From Rotaria macrura (taxonomy: Eukaryota; Rotifera; Eurotatoria; Philodinida; Philodinidae), in NCBI GenBank assembly GCA_900239685.1, contig OENT01000200.1, positions 90,921 to 154,920 of the forward strand: DNA of 64,000 nt. Direction: 5' to 3'. The notes under the pieces were generated by a model. The model had not been told where the DNA came from and did no database searches. It saw only the letters and a program-made list of their open reading frames with translations. Position 1 is the first letter of the stretch. Every line of letters starts with the position of its first letter. The position numbers and the translations under genes are program-made. This document shows, in pieces, positions 28,201 through 42,000 of this stretch.

Positions 28201-30574
28201 GAATATTTACGCTTAGCTGGTTTGGATAATTTTATTCCATTACCATTAATGAACTCTAGTGCACGAATGTCAAGACATCGTAATCGAAGACATAGAAGAC
28301 ATCGTCGACGTCATCATCAACATCATCATTATTACTATCGTCAAAGTCAAAATGAAGGTAGAGTAGCATGTGTACGATTAGACAGGTGCTTCTTATCGGG
28401 AACTTTTTTCATACTGATAGATTGTGTTTGATTCGAAACCGTTTACGTTCTAGCGATATCTACAAACTGTAGCTGAAAAAATCGTTCTAACCTCGTAAAA
28501 TCTATTATCGTACATAGTTCAAAAATGAAAGAATATCGTTAAGAAACATTATAGAATAGAAAAAATGAAGAAAGAAAATTTTCATTTCTTATTGATTGTA
28601 CAGAACCACGTCTACAATACTAATTAAATCTCCTGTCAATATCTTTTATAAATATGTCGAGACTATTGTTGGTAAAATCGTGTAACTGAGATAAAATCCT
28701 ATGAATCAACATCTTGTACGTGATCGTTGCAGGTAATAAGTTAATCATGAGATCTGACACTTTCAATAGTATTGTCTCTCCAAGAACATTTAAAACGATA
28801 GCGCTGAATTCCAATATTTCTGTGTCGATAATCAAACAGCACGACATTTTTTTTTAGAGTATTGACACGTTTATTTGATTATCTAGATAGTATCGATCCA
28901 AAAGTCATGAATCACTTCGTTTACTGATGAGAAACATTTTCTTTTCACACTGTCTATGTTGAACAACATTAATTACATATTACAATGACGACTTGTGCAA
29001 TTCAACAAAGCATACACATGAATCTCTCAACACAGAAAGCAATATTCAAGCGTGATTCCATAGAAATTGGGATTAGTTTTCAAGTTCACTCCGAATCTTA
29101 ATAATATTTTGTTTTTCTATATTATTTATAGAGGTTGGATCGAAATGAACGATATTATGAATGAAAAAAGAGATTCCATCTCGACCGTCAGAAGATATTA
29201 CCGATTAAATTACATTTTGTTGTTCTTTTTTTTCTAAGTAAAAAACACTCAGATTCAGCCCCATCAGTATACCATACACAAAATTGAATTAAAGACAAAA
29301 TTAACGTAGGGCTTTTGTCTATTCGTTAACTTCGAAATGTCTTTAAATGAATGACACGCATTTCCTGCAGAGAAACCTTCCGATTCATAACGAATTTCTT
29401 CATTAAGATGTCAAAGGTTTACACTGATGAAACATTTACAATTTTGATTCCATAGAATAATATATGTGATCTTTATGTTACAATGAATAGACATTAATTT
29501 CCTTTTATTTAAAGTCACTAGGTCGCATTTTCCAACTGATCGTATGCATGCTATTCTATGAGATTCGAAAAAACTCACACAAAGATTTATCATGTTACAA
29601 TGACCTTTTGTATTTAAATTATAATCTAAAGTTTTGCACGTGAATAGTATTTGTGGTCGTTTGAGAAACTGTTTACTTATTAGTTAGAGAAATTTCTAAT
29701 ATGATCGAAATTCAATTAAAACGAGTTGAATACCTAATGGCCTTAGTCAACATAAGCTAAAGAAAATTATTCAATACGAAGAAAAGTTGATTACATTCAA
29801 GTCTTCGAATAAAACTTGTAGAGTAACTTTGTTAACATTAGGAATGAATATTAATTTTAATCGAGGTAACATACATTTAAAAATCGATTTGTTCTATATC
29901 TTGATAGCAAGAACTATAATTCTTCATAGTTCAAGATTCTGTTCTTTTGGATGTTGTTTTTTCTCTCGATGATACCATGAATTAAAATAAAATCATCTTG
30001 GTAACTTATAGAAACGTGATGAATACCAATGATTTGTAAAATTCGACTGAACTATCTCAACAATATCAATTTTATTGATATCAAATATTTCTTTGTATTT
30101 AGATACTCTCGCTCCTTTGATTGAATCGAATGTAATACATTCAAATCCAAGATATTCGTCTACAAATCGCCTTGATCGTTTTCGTTCACGACTTCGCTCC
30201 CTGTTTACAACAAATCTTTCCATAAATAATAATCGTATTGCGCCGAATGATATTGACGTATATGAGAGTCGTACATCATTACCATCCATAGCACTTTCGA
30301 ATCGATCTCCTATGGAATCACAAGAACATCCACCAGCTTATACCGACGATCCATTAATAACCATTCATCATGAAAATAATATACAAGCATCCACAACTAT
30401 CCCATCAACGACATCATCAACATTATTTCGACTTCATAAACGGCAAATATCATTGAATGCATTATGTGACATAACTGATCAACCATCATCATCATCATCA
30501 CCATCTGTACCTAGAACTACGATGCAAGACGATGAACAAGCTAGTAGTGATGATGATAAAATTCTAATGCCTTG

Positions 30575-30575
<1 letters not shown>
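22231..30575 (+). CDS. CUB/LDLa type I receptor of the LRP3/LRP10/LRP12 group
   Basis: Five exons (22231-22891, 25461-25970, 26406-26666, 27839-28357, 30103-30575), every intron in phase 1, give 807 aa. Order: signal peptide (about 1-21), CUB-like domain (22-145), two degenerate LDLa-like modules (about 158-230), second CUB-like domain (about 235-370), then three LDLa modules to residue about 490, of which CDGVWDC-DDE and CDGTNDC-SDE keep calcium-binding acids. A TM helix at about 500-522 ends in IALGCTCKLL, nearly identical to the IALGCTCKLY I recall for vertebrate LRP3/12. The 285-residue tail carries PPSY and PPAY (PPxY, WW-domain ligands), a His/Arg-rich run around residues 625-650 and Ser-rich acidic C-terminal sequence. 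This group are endocytic or trafficking receptors. The start ATG directly follows TTCTAGAT, a possible splice acceptor. Introns of 435-2569 bases are long for this window. Group is sure; the exact paralogue is not. Confidence 0.88.
22892..25460 (+). other. First intron of the LRP-like gene, 2.6 kb
   Basis: Starts GTAATGAT and ends GATGTTTTAG, phase 1. No open frame in it resembles an extra LDLa or CUB exon, and joining the flanks directly gives a continuous cysteine-rich frame. Introns 3 (26667-27838) and 4 (28358-30102) are likewise free of recognisable features. Confidence 0.6.

Positions 30576-30580
<5 letters not shown>

Positions 30581-30605
<25 letters not shown>
30581..30605. repeat. 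(AT)n microsatellite in the presumed 3' UTR of the LRP-like gene
   Basis: About twelve AT units beginning six bases after the stop codon, so likely transcribed. A weaker AT-rich trace appears at the matching place in the decayed copy near 32975. Confidence 0.8.
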
Positions 30606-32809
30606 GATTAATTGTACATATACAATTTTCTTTTTCTACTAATTTGATCTGATGTTGTCATAAGAGAAGAGAAATCTCTATTCCATTTGTCCGTGTATGT
30701 GGGTGTGGATAGATGTACTACAGTGATGTTTTCTTGTCTCTGTTTGTTCAGTGGTACCTATTGATATACAGTGCTTCTTGTATTTTTCTACATATTCACA
30801 AAAAAAAAGAAATTGTCTACATAATCCCTTTTTCGATCTTACCATTAACAAATAAAGAAGAAATAAAAAACAAATAATCGATTTCAATGAATGAAAACTT
30901 CGGAATGGTGTTCAATAGAAAAACAATAGATTCTTTTTCCATTCAGAAACACTGTCTCAATTATGATTTTAAACATGATTATTATCACAGTAGGTTTTCA
31001 ATTGAAATAATCATATTATGGAATACAATCAAAGAAAATCATATTAGACATCCGAATGATTTATCTGATCAGACAAACGCATGTAACGAAACAAAATAGA
31101 AACAACAATCCTATCTGAGTATACATATACATCTATATTCCAGAAAAAAATAACTGATCGAAAATTGTGAATATATGCAAACGATAGTTTTCTATAATAT
31201 TGCAACAAAACGTAGTACAAGCCTTTGAAATGAGATTTACTCCAGTATTAGTTTGATCATTGGTTAAATATTTGATTTAAGCTCATCTTATGACATTCGT
31301 TTAGAAAAATAAAAATTACTGTTGGCTTTTTTTTGCGATTGATTCAATGTTTATAGAAATGCAAAATCTTTTTAATTAATTAGATATAATCATTCTGTTC
31401 TAAATAACACAAGTAATTTTCAGTTACTAAGATACATTTTTTATAGATTTTGAATTATTTGTTAGTAAAACAGATTCAGAATTTATACTAAATGGAATGA
31501 AGATTGTCAGAAAACCGTTTTTCTTTTGATGAGCTGAAAATTTCGCCGATATCGAAAGACTTGTCTGAATATTAAAAGGATTGTTTCTTCCTATTGATTT
31601 TGTTTATCAAAATGGAAAATTTTAGTTTTAGTGGTATCAACAATAATTAGATCTTTTTTGTCGATTGCTACATCTCCCAAATACTGTGACCCTTCCATTT
31701 GTCGAGTCGTCTTACTGATTCTAAAACCGTAACGAAAATTCAACCTAATTGAAAAATATCAGGCACTCAGGATTCTCCTAATAATTATATCAAAAGATTC
31801 ACCAGTCATGAACTATTCATATTTAAATCTATTTATATTTTAGAATACTTAAAGAAGATGTGACCGTAATTCAAATAAATACGTAAAATTCAAAATAATG
31901 ATATTTGTCCTTCAAGAGCATAGTTTTAGATAAACTACGTCAGATTGCGTCGTTGTATACAAACTTTTATGCAAATAATAACGCGAAACACAGCCTATTT
32001 TAGCACAGGTAAATTTTCGATGCATGTTAACGAGTACTCAAACACCTGTATACCAAATGATGTGTATTTAACTATTCAGAACATTTTATCGTATTGCAAG
32101 TTACTTGTAAGAAGAAATGAGAACAATTACGTTTCGTTATTTAGAAACTCTGTCTATTTATTTTACGATAAAGTCTAGAATAAAGTTAAAATGATTATAT
32201 CTGTTAAAGATATATACATCAATCAAATCAATGACTTTTCGTTTGGATAAAAACGATGAGCATGAAAAAGTTCAGCACGAAAGGAATACTATGGAGAATT
32301 GGAGTATCACAATGTCGTTACAAAGATATATGCGTGAATGGTAGAAGTTATCGAGTCCAAATAAGATTGATCTATTGAAATTTGGGGTATCTATCTGGTC
32401 GAGAAAATGCTTTCGAATCGAACAACTGACTACTGTTGGATTCGAACGTGATTGACTAGTCTTTTATCGAAAAACCCGATAGAATCTGAGAAATTTTTCT
32501 GGACTCACTGCACTAAATTTTCAAGTTAGGACCCGGTCGATTTTTCGGTAGAGCTAGATGAACTCTAGGGAGTGAATGTGAGTTCTGCATATGATCAAGC
32601 ATGTGTTGTGGGTAGTAAAAAAGGAGAGATGACGGTCACCAACTATATTTTTGGTCTTGTTCATGGTGGAGCAAGTGCGGCGAGCATTAAATTCTACATG
32701 TCAACATAAAAACAAGAATCGCACCTGCATACAACTCTATATCAAAACTTACATCTACGTCCTCAAGTTTATTTTCCCGAACTCCACGTTCCGTCCCTTA
32801 ATATTCAAT

Positions 32810-32982
32810 TATCCACGGCTATCCAATCAATGACATAACTGAAACATAACGTTGCATGCATTATGTGTGGTCTCGTTTAGCTGACCAATCATCATTATCA
32901 GCATGTATATCTAAAGCTATAATGAAGGCAGAAGAAAAGCCAGTAGTGATGAAAACAAAATTTCAATATCTAGATATATATT
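32810..32982 (+). pseudogene. Decayed partial copy of the LRP-like last exon (C-terminal coding and stop region)
   Basis: By eye, this aligns in order and orientation to 30388-30590. Matching blocks include ATCCAC--CTATCC-ATCAA-GACAT, GCATGCATTATGTG against GAATGCATTATGTG, CTGA-CAA-CATCAT, GCCAGTAGTGATGA against GCTAGTAGTGATGATGA, and the AT-rich trailer. It has one deletion of about 30 bases, several smaller indels and many substitutions, and no open frame remains. It lies 2.2 kb downstream of the parent on the same strand, so it is probably an old local duplication. The upstream limit is uncertain because similarity fades before 32800. Confidence 0.6.
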
Positions 32983-33875
32983 AAATTATTTCTTTGTTTC
33001 AAAAGATTTGTTTTGCTGTTCTTAAAGTTAACAAAGAGAATAGGGGAAAATTTGGTTGTGTAATTAGATTCTCTGTTGGAAATTCGTTGATATTCATAAA
33101 GGAATCTATGATGTGATTTTTTTTCTCCCATAACATAAAAGGAAAAAATAGCGTTAATTCACAGATATACAAATCAACTAGATTAGTCCAGCTGTGGTGA
33201 TTCCAACGGGCTTAAATCGTATGTGCATAATATTAGTAATAGGATGCGGAATGTGTAGCTAAACTTGATCAAGAAACAATCATAATCATTTTAAATAAAA
33301 GAAAAAGAAAAACCACAATATCTTTGATAATTATTAATAAATGGGCGAAATAGAAGACAATATGAACATTTCTTTCTTTTTTCTTTCTGAAGAAGTCGAC
33401 ATAGACGAAACATAAATGGTAAACAAGATTGACTTACAATGCATACATCTTTTTGCTTCAATCATCGATTGAGCGATTCGTAACACTAAGTGTATTCTCA
33501 AGCACTAGTAATCGATAATTACATTTTATTATTGCTTGAGAGTATTCCTTATTATTTTACGACAAGATTCATCCATTCAATTACATGACTATTGTTTTAA
33601 AACGATTTTGTCTGTGTTATTTTTTTTTATGTCTTTATTCGAAAAGTAACGACATCTTTCTCTATTCATGAGAAAAAAACTTTCAGTTGGTTAAATAAAG
33701 TTGCATTATGCGTCTACTTTCGATTGATTAATGGCGTGTTCCCATTTATTAAAACGAGTAAAAGAAAGAGAAGAAAAAAAATATAAACTTGATCCATTGG
33801 TATATCATTCGTACAATTTGAGCGGAACAAAGTGTAACACATTTCGTATAATATAAAAGAGTCAAAAAGCGAATC

Positions 33876-36800
33876 ATGGACATGTTCGTTCTTTCTTTGG
33901 GAGTTTTGATAGTCGCATGTATTATTACACATTTATACACACGACAAGTTCAACATCAATCCAAGGATCCTAACTATAGAAATTTTCAACAAACTTATCT
34001 GATCGTTTATCTTCTAGCCGTAGGTAAAAATCTTGTAGACACAAAAAAAGAAGGAATAATTTCTATTCTAAATCTATTGTTGTTTATTTCGTAGCTGGTG
34101 ATTGGCTTCAAGGTCCTCATGTTTATGCTCTATATGAAAGTTATGGAATAAAAAAGCATGAGATTGAAATACTTTTCATTGCTGGTTTTGGTTCATCAAT
34201 GATATTTGGTACGATTGTTGCTTCAATGGCCGATAAATAGTAATATTAATATTGATGTAGTTGTTTGAATATGGTGAATTTGCTTCTTCTTTTTGAAACA
34301 AAATCTCTAGTGGAAGGCGAAACTCATGTATAATGTATGGTATTCTTTATGGATTATCATGTGCAACGAAGGTTAATTATCTGTCAATAATATATATATT
34401 CTAAATGGAATGTTATTTTTCATCATAGCATTCTTCAAATTTCAATGTTTTATTTGTTGGACGATTACTTGCTGGCATGGCAACTTCAGTTTTATTTAGT
34501 GCATTTGAATCATGGTTGGTTAATGAGCACCGTCGAGTAAATATATTATTTATAAAAGAAAAAGTAATCCCACGAACGTAATCTTGTTTATTATTTTTCT
34601 TTATAGAGAAATTTCGAACCAGATACATTAGGTCATATATTTGCAAATGCTTATTTCGGCAATTCCGTTGTAGCTATTCTATCAGGAATAGTCGCACAAT
34701 ATATGGCAATCCATTTTGGATATGTGTAAGATTTGTGATTAATATTAAGAAATATTTTCATCGTGTTCTCGTATGAATATTTGAATGAAGAAAAGTCAAT
34801 TATGCTATCATTCTACTATTGAGACAGAACAACTAGGATTGTAAAAAAAAAGCGGATTGGTACATGTTGATAAAGAAACTAATCAAACGTAATATATTTT
34901 AAGAGAATGTAAAAATAAGAAATCAAGGTCAATGTTCATATAAACATAACAATCGCATTGAATCGAATGGTTACCTATTGTTTAGTGGTCGTTTACGTAT
35001 TACATTAGTCCTTGAAATAGAAAACAATATCTTTGCAGTGGTAGAATATCAGTTTTGTCTTAGATAACAAGATACAATAAAAGCAAACAAAATCATTGAG
35101 TTATAGAGTATATTTCTTAGTTTGTATAAAAACCGAAGAATAAATATATGTGTATAAATAACAACTGTTGGTTTCTTGACCATTTGAAGTTGTATTTCGA
35201 AATGTACATTGGCTGTTTAAATTTCATCGATGCGAGACTGTGAACATAAAGGTTGGCCTTTCAAAGGTCAAAGAAATGAAGTGGAGATATGTCGCAAAAT
35301 AATAGTAATAAGAAGATGAAAAATGGCTGGCAATTTCTTTACACAATTCTTATTCGTGAAGGATATTTTTTATTCTATGTTTTAATGCTAACACTGTAGA
35401 AGAGATAAAATATAAGTAAACAGAAAAATTGGCAATGCACCAATATTCATGTTTAGCAACTGTAAATGATAATTCGTCTAAGTATTCCGTAGTATTCGTA
35501 GCACAGTCATAATATCGTTCAACAAGATTATCTACACAGCGTTAAATAGCAATTGTTTTAGTCCAACCCCTAGATCTGAAGCATATTGAATACGTATAGG
35601 ATGAAATGTATTTTTTTGTCTTCTTATAAAGATTATACGAATGACCAACTTATAAGTGAAATAGCTCGACACGTTGCTTGAGTTACATCAGTTGAAGTTG
35701 TAACAGCGTCAACCATGATTATTTATATAATAGTTCTTCACTCAAGTCTTCTATTTTCATTTCAATGAAGTATCTTAGAAAGCTCATTCGTAGGTATACA
35801 TTGTTTGAATCCAGAATAAGAGTTAGGAGAAAACAGTCAATAAATTGAAAAAAAGTGATATCGTAATAGATAATCAATTATTCGACAGTAGCGATGTTCA
35901 AATCAGACTTGCTTATGGTTTTGTAAAAAGAAATTCACACTATTTGTCATGAAAAAGTTCTCTAAACAGAGTCAATAGTTTGATATCTTTCGTCTGACTC
36001 AAACAAAGTGAATAATAACATTAATCTCACCTTAGATTCACATTATAACTAATTATGAAAATAGAAAATCTTAAATTATTCTTCTAGGAATAATTTATAG
36101 TTAAAGGTACACTTCACATACAAGTTGAACAGGTTAATCACTTAGCCATGAAAAGTATGTAGTTCAGATCTAAAGAGAAGAAAACGGAGTTTTTGATTTT
36201 CTGAACGTAGTCATCACTTAAGACATAGTTTATACACTCCTACAACATATTGTTGTCAATATCTGCATTATCACCTGAGTTCAATAAAAGAAAAACATCG
36301 AATGCATACAGTTGAAAGATTTCTGTAAACGATAGGAATCATTTATTATTCAAACAAATCAATTACATTGAATATTTCATTTTAGAACTCCATTCGATAG
36401 TGCAATTGTATCATTTATTGCCATGTGCATTTTATTGATAACAACGTGGTCAGAAAATTATGGCGATGCTAATGCTCATGTATCTCAATCATTTGTTTCT
36501 GCTTGGATATCAATTAAATCTGGTATGGAATAGAAAATTACAATAAAAAAAAGTTGATTTCTATTAAACTTATCTAATAGATCGAAAGGTATTTCTTCTT
36601 GGTGTTGTACAAGCTCTATTCGAAGCATCGATGTATGTTTTCGTACTTGAATGGACACCAGCATTAACTGAAGCATTGAATAAAGCAGTTATTGATAAAA
36701 CAGATAATACAAATCCACCAATACCACATGGTATTAAAATAAACATTATTTTCTATCATAGAATAACAAATAGAAAAATATGTATCATTGATTTGTAGGA

Positions 36801-38216
36801 TATGTATTTGCTGCTTACATGGTTTCTATGATGATGGGTTCGAATTCATTTAAAATCTTATGTAATTATGCAACACCAGAATCATTTATGAGGTAAAGAT
36901 ATTGCGTTCGATTTTAAAACATATCGAAGTATAACGTAAATTGATTCGATTAGTCGAAAGAAGATTGTAGGTCCAAAGAAAATATACAGTGTTGACCTTC
37001 AATTAAAATCATTACATTCCAGATTATCGAGTCATTTTTTTCGATCAAATTGAAAGAGAAAAGATCGTCTATTAGATTTTTCATCATATATAGTTAACTA
37101 CGAATGTTTCATAATTTTATATGTAATACGAGTCGTTTCTATGAATTTATTTCACTCAAAAGGTTAGACACTCTATTTTTTGATTGTCCGATGAAATTTT
37201 AAGGTTAAATGTTGATTCACTAGATAAGAATGGGTGTGGGTGATTGAATATTCATTATTGTATTTGATTTTTTTAGAGTCGTCGTTTCTGTCTCGGCCTT
37301 ATGTATGAGTGTACCAATATTTCTACCCCATGTAAATTAATATCGCTTATTATCTTTTTGTTTCCGATATCAATTTTATTCGTTATTACCATTTTAGAAT
37401 CAAGCAACTATGTTCGTAGCATTTTTGGTCTTTGAATTTTGCATTGGTATCTTTTGGCCGTAAGTTATTTGATTATTTACGCATTTATTATTTTAGAAAT
37501 GAGAGAAAAGAAAAATGTATTTTACATGAGAATAGGGTATAATTACTTAGAACGTATGACATTGTTGTCACTTTTTTTATTCTTTTTGGAATTTTCAACA
37601 ACAAAACGTTTTAAATCATATCGAAGCGTACCCCGATTCTCGCAATAAAACGTTCTCGATGAAAAGAAGCTTTTGTTTTTGACGATTTTCAAATGTCATG
37701 ATTTCTTTCTTAGAGCAATGGCAACTATGCGCAGCAAATATGTGCCCGAAGAAGGTTTGTTAGTTATTTAGCATTGTCTTTCGACAATATTCTATTTCGA
37801 CTCTACTTTAGCTCGTGCTACTGTAATGAATTATTTTCGAATTCCATTAAATTTAATTGTTGTCATTATTCTTCTCCGAGTAAGATACAAAAGAAAAACA
37901 GCGATATATATTGAAAAAATAATTCTATTCTTTAGGACTTTCAATTACATATTATATTTACAAGTTGTGTATTCTTTTTGGCTCTTGCTGCTATAAGTAT
38001 GGTTGTATTACATAAGTAAGATATGATTTAATTTTTGTGCTCTTTACATATAACATGTAAACAATAATAAATATCAATTGAATATACTTTTCTATATTAA
38101 GATTAACATTAAATATGAAACAAGCATCATCCATTGCTAATGTATTAACCATTCCACAGCACGGTATAAAATCAGCACAAATTGAAAGTGCTGATGGAAA
38201 TCAAGCTACTGTTTAA
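33876..38216 (+). CDS. MFSD5: MFSD5-type major facilitator transporter (molybdate-anion transporter family)
   Basis: Fourteen exons (33876-34023, 34095-34239, 34311-34371, 34429-34536, 34607-34725, 36386-36522, 36581-36730, 36799-36892, 37277-37331, 37398-37459, 37714-37754, 37812-37879, 37936-38015, 38102-38216) give 460 aa, against about 450 for vertebrate MFSD5. About 12 TM helices are visible. Family signatures read in order: an N-terminal helix; AGDWLQGPHVYALYESYG; ADKYGRRNSC (the MFS loop 2-3 G-x-x-x-D-x-x-G-R-R motif); VGRLLAGMATSVLFSAFESW; WSENYGDA; VVQALFEASMYVFVLEWTPAL; FEFCIGIFWPAMATMRSKYVPEE; and MNYFRIPLN. These correspond one by one to MFSD5/MOT2, reported as a high-affinity molybdate importer, needed for molybdenum cofactor. 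Intron 5 (34726-36385, 1660 bases) is exceptional; most others are 55-75 bases. The stop TAA lies nine codons after a polar C terminus. Confidence is high for the family, moderate for the substrate. Confidence 0.93.
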
Positions 38217-39095
38217 AAATCTTTTTATTTTGTTTTCTCTATTTATTTTTTAAATCTCAAATTTCTTTCTTAATCTCTTCTCGTCTGTGATTTAACTAAT
38301 ATCCGTCTGTCACCTTTCACTAACCACAACAAAAAAAAACAAAAGTATTGTGATAAAAAGAAAATAATTAGTTTTACATTTTATTTGTTTTTTTTTTCTA
38401 ATTTACCTTCATTTAGTGGCGGCTTTTTTTTTGTTTTATTTTTTAATATTCGATTTAATTAAAAGAAAAATTATTTAGTAGCAAAGAAATTGAAATAACA
38501 TTAATACTGTTTATAACGTGATATATTTCGTGACTTTTTTCTTCTTCTTTCTTATCGTATTAAATTTTCGTTTCTCTCAGGTATATATATATATATATAT
38601 ATATGTGCGTTGTATATCTATCTATTCGCAATCGAGGGCTCTAAAGCATAGTATGATCAGTCCGTCATTTCATGTTTCCTTTGCGTTAAAGACTACAATC
38701 ATCTCTTCTACCGAAAGAAATATTTTATCATAGAGAACAGTAACAGGGAAAGAGAAAAACAAAAAAAAAAGAATATCCAACACACATGTTTAACGTTCAT
38801 TTTGCGTTCGTGTACGTTGTCGAGAGCAAAATGGTCGAAATAAAAAAACTTCAGGTATGTGTCAGAAATACACCAAAAAAAAATAAAAGTAAAAATATGC
38901 ACTTTCTCAAATAAAAAGAAAAAGAAACCAAATGTAATCTAAACACGACTGACATGGCTTGTTTTCTTTCTTTTTTGTATTTAAACTTCGTGAATATCTT
39001 ACTTTCTGTCTTGTGTTATATCATTTGTTCTTTTTACTGATTGTAGACTTTATTCTTATTCTAATTATTTATCATTGTACAATATCAAATAAATC
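38217..39095. other. Intergenic, 0.9 kb, between MFSD5 and GPAT on the same strand
   Basis: T-rich 3' flank of the transporter, a (TA)n run at 38581-38604 and the 5' flank of the acyltransferase gene. No gene seen. Confidence 0.5.
38581..38604. repeat. (TA)n microsatellite
   Basis: About eleven TA units between the MFSD5-like and GPAT-like genes. Comparable TA runs lie at 41904-41922 (GPAT intron) and 49173-49193, so TA arrays are a general feature of the non-coding DNA here. Confidence 0.8.
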
Positions 39096-42000
39096 ATGAC
39101 AACAGCAGCACAATTATTCACAATCGTAGGCATACTGTGTGCGCCTATGATAAGCATAGCTGCATTGGTACTGACGCTAGCCGCATTAAATTTATCACTT
39201 GGCATTAGAAAATTTTATGTTAAATTATTAGCATTCATATTTGATTACGCAACAAAAATCAAACGAGACAAAGAACTTTCCATGGAGCCAGATGCTGCTT
39301 CCGATGAATCCCGAACACCTTTACCATCAGCTACTAATAAAACAAGAGATCAAATGGTATCCCTTATTGAAAAGAAAAAAGATGATAAATCAAGCGATGC
39401 AATATCGCAAACATCATCGACAATTGAAACAAAAATTCAATCGGATTCTTTATCGTCGGAAACAATCATTACAGATGATCCCGAACAAAAAGCATCTAGC
39501 GCTTCATCGCAAAGTGATATTCAATTCAAACTAGGTAAAAGCAGCTTCTATCTTGTTTTTGCACATGTGGTAAGAAATAGTATGACCAAAATCTATTGCA
39601 TTCGAATGATTTATTTTTCGTCATGTTTAATGATGCAAAACCTTGCCATCATATATTTAAGTTAAATTAACGTTTTCATGTAAATAGTAACATATTATCA
39701 AAAGTAACATAGTCGACATAACTAACTATAGAATCTCAGTGTGATAACAAGATTGAAATAAATTTTGACCGTTATTCTTTTCAAATGTTCACGTGAGATG
39801 CGTGCTGTCGTCCATCATGCAACCACCTTTATCATTCGTTGAAAAAGAAAGATAGAATGATAAACATTTTTTTTTCGCTTTCTCAATATTAATAACCATT
39901 CAAAGTTTAAAAGAACTCACTTCCAATCAATTGCGACAAATGCAACTAGACTTCTTCGAACAACATCGAACGTGAATTTCTGATGAGTAGAAAAAAGAAC
40001 AAAAATAAAATTTTACTGAAACCTACATTCAATTTATTGCCCGTTAAAAAAAGGTGTCGTTAGTAGATAATATCTTTCTACAAAAGTCGGCCAGAGTTTT
40101 AGTTCAATTATTTCGTTCGTTCATATGTAGACATTTGCGTACTTGTTTATAAAAACAATATGCTTTGATTGATAATTGTCTCTTCTTATTCACGAGATCT
40201 ACACCAAAGAGTATAGTGTACAATAAGATATCTTTGAGCAATAATATCCTTTTTAAAATACTAGTTTGACAAAATAGAAATCATACAAGAATAAATGAAT
40301 AGTTTTCAATTAATTTCAGAAAAACATGACAAGAATTATCTATTGACATTCTCAAATAAAGTTTAAACGTTGAATGTCAATACACAATTTCTATAATAAA
40401 TGTTAGCTGATGTATCTCAATTTGACCATTGTTTCTTTTTCTAATTTATTAAATAGACGCTAAAAAAGCTATATCTAAATCAAATTTTTTAATAGAAAAT
40501 AATTGCAGAAGGTTATGTGTCACAAGAATGTTATTTTAATACTTCTACATTAGAAACATCAATATGTAAGCTATCTGAATTTTAAAAATTAATATATAAT
40601 CAATCGATACAATAATACTATTTTATTATTTCTATTGTTCTGCTTTTTTTTCGCATGAGAGTATTCTCTAATGATAAACATGAAATCAATTGATTCTTAG
40701 TTAGTTATAAATTTACTTATGCACAAGAATTCCAAGGACTAGTCGCATTATATGTTTCTAGATTAAAACATCGACCTACATTGAAAATTTGTGATCAAAT
40801 TCAATTCCAATCATTCTCCATCAAAATTCTATTGAGAATTCATGACAAAAGAAATAAGATAGAAAAGCAATTTCATGGATATTTACTCTTATAGGAAATA
40901 CCGTGAATCTCAATGAACTAGAAATCAATTGAATACCATGTTGTTCAGTTCTTCATGTCTCTAAATTTATTTTTAACCATAAAATACGTCTACAATATCT
41001 CGTGTACCATTCGAGCAATAGCATTGCTCTTGTTTCGTATGACGTGCATATATTTGACTAGATATATTTTTATCAATGATGAAATTTGAGATATGTATTA
41101 TTACTTTAGGAAAAATGGCGGTCAAAGTCGATATTCAGATATGAACTGTATTCTTGTCCATTCTTAGAAATATTTTTTTAAATCAGTCTAACAGTATATA
41201 TGTACAAAAATTTGAAAGCTTTTCAGAAACTACAATTGAAATAACTAATGAAATTTCTTAGATTCATGTAAATCTGTCACGATATATTAGAAAAAGAAAC
41301 ATCAATTTTTTCTTCGGATGAACTCTTCTTTTCATGTAATTGTTGTATCGATGAGAGTACATTATAAAATAAAATATGTAAGACATTTATATATATACTG
41401 TGAATTGAATAAAATCAATTTCAGACATCATACAAGAATAGTGATATGAGGAGTAAAAAAATCAGAAAACAATTTGGTTTCAAAAGAGTCTATTTAATAG
41501 AGATAGTCTATGGTTGGTTAGCTATACTTTTATGAAGTTGTCGATGGCTAACTAAAGATGATCAATATAGTAGATAGGATATAAATTCCTTGAAAATAAT
41601 TATTTTCTTTTTGACATCTGTTAGAATTACAGTCAAACGTAGTCTGTGTAGAAATGAACTTCAAGAATCAAGATAACGAGAATCTGCATCAATCTTAATG
41701 ATGAATTGACAAATGAATAACAAGAGTAATTAAACCAAACTTATTAGTACAGTTCTTTTACAATAAAGATGTGAAATTCACATGTATTTAGCTGCATTAA
41801 CCTAATGTTAGTTTTAGTGCGATATTTACTTGTATAGTAGAAGTTTTAGTTGATAGTTCGATCAATTATAGTTTATAGAATCTTTACTGACTTTAAGAGA
41901 TTGCATATATATATATATATATTGGATTGTACAAAGATCGTACACAAAAGGATTTCTGATTCATATGAATGTTGAATGTTATTTCCTCAAAGTTTAATTG

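Larger units (their letters stand above)
30576..33875. other. Intergenic region, 3.3 kb, with (AT)n run and a gene relic
   Basis: Starts with an (AT)n microsatellite at 30581-30605 just after the LRP-like stop codon. Around 32330-32800 the base composition is less AT-rich than the flanks, without a coding frame I can identify. A decayed copy of the LRP-like last exon follows at 32810-32982. The rest is featureless. Confidence 0.5.

Noticed and set aside
39535-39665. Extension of the GPAT first exon beyond 39534 as an open frame
   Set aside because: The GTAAAA donor at 39535 joins in frame to the catalytic exon and matches the vertebrate protein; the extension is intron read-through.
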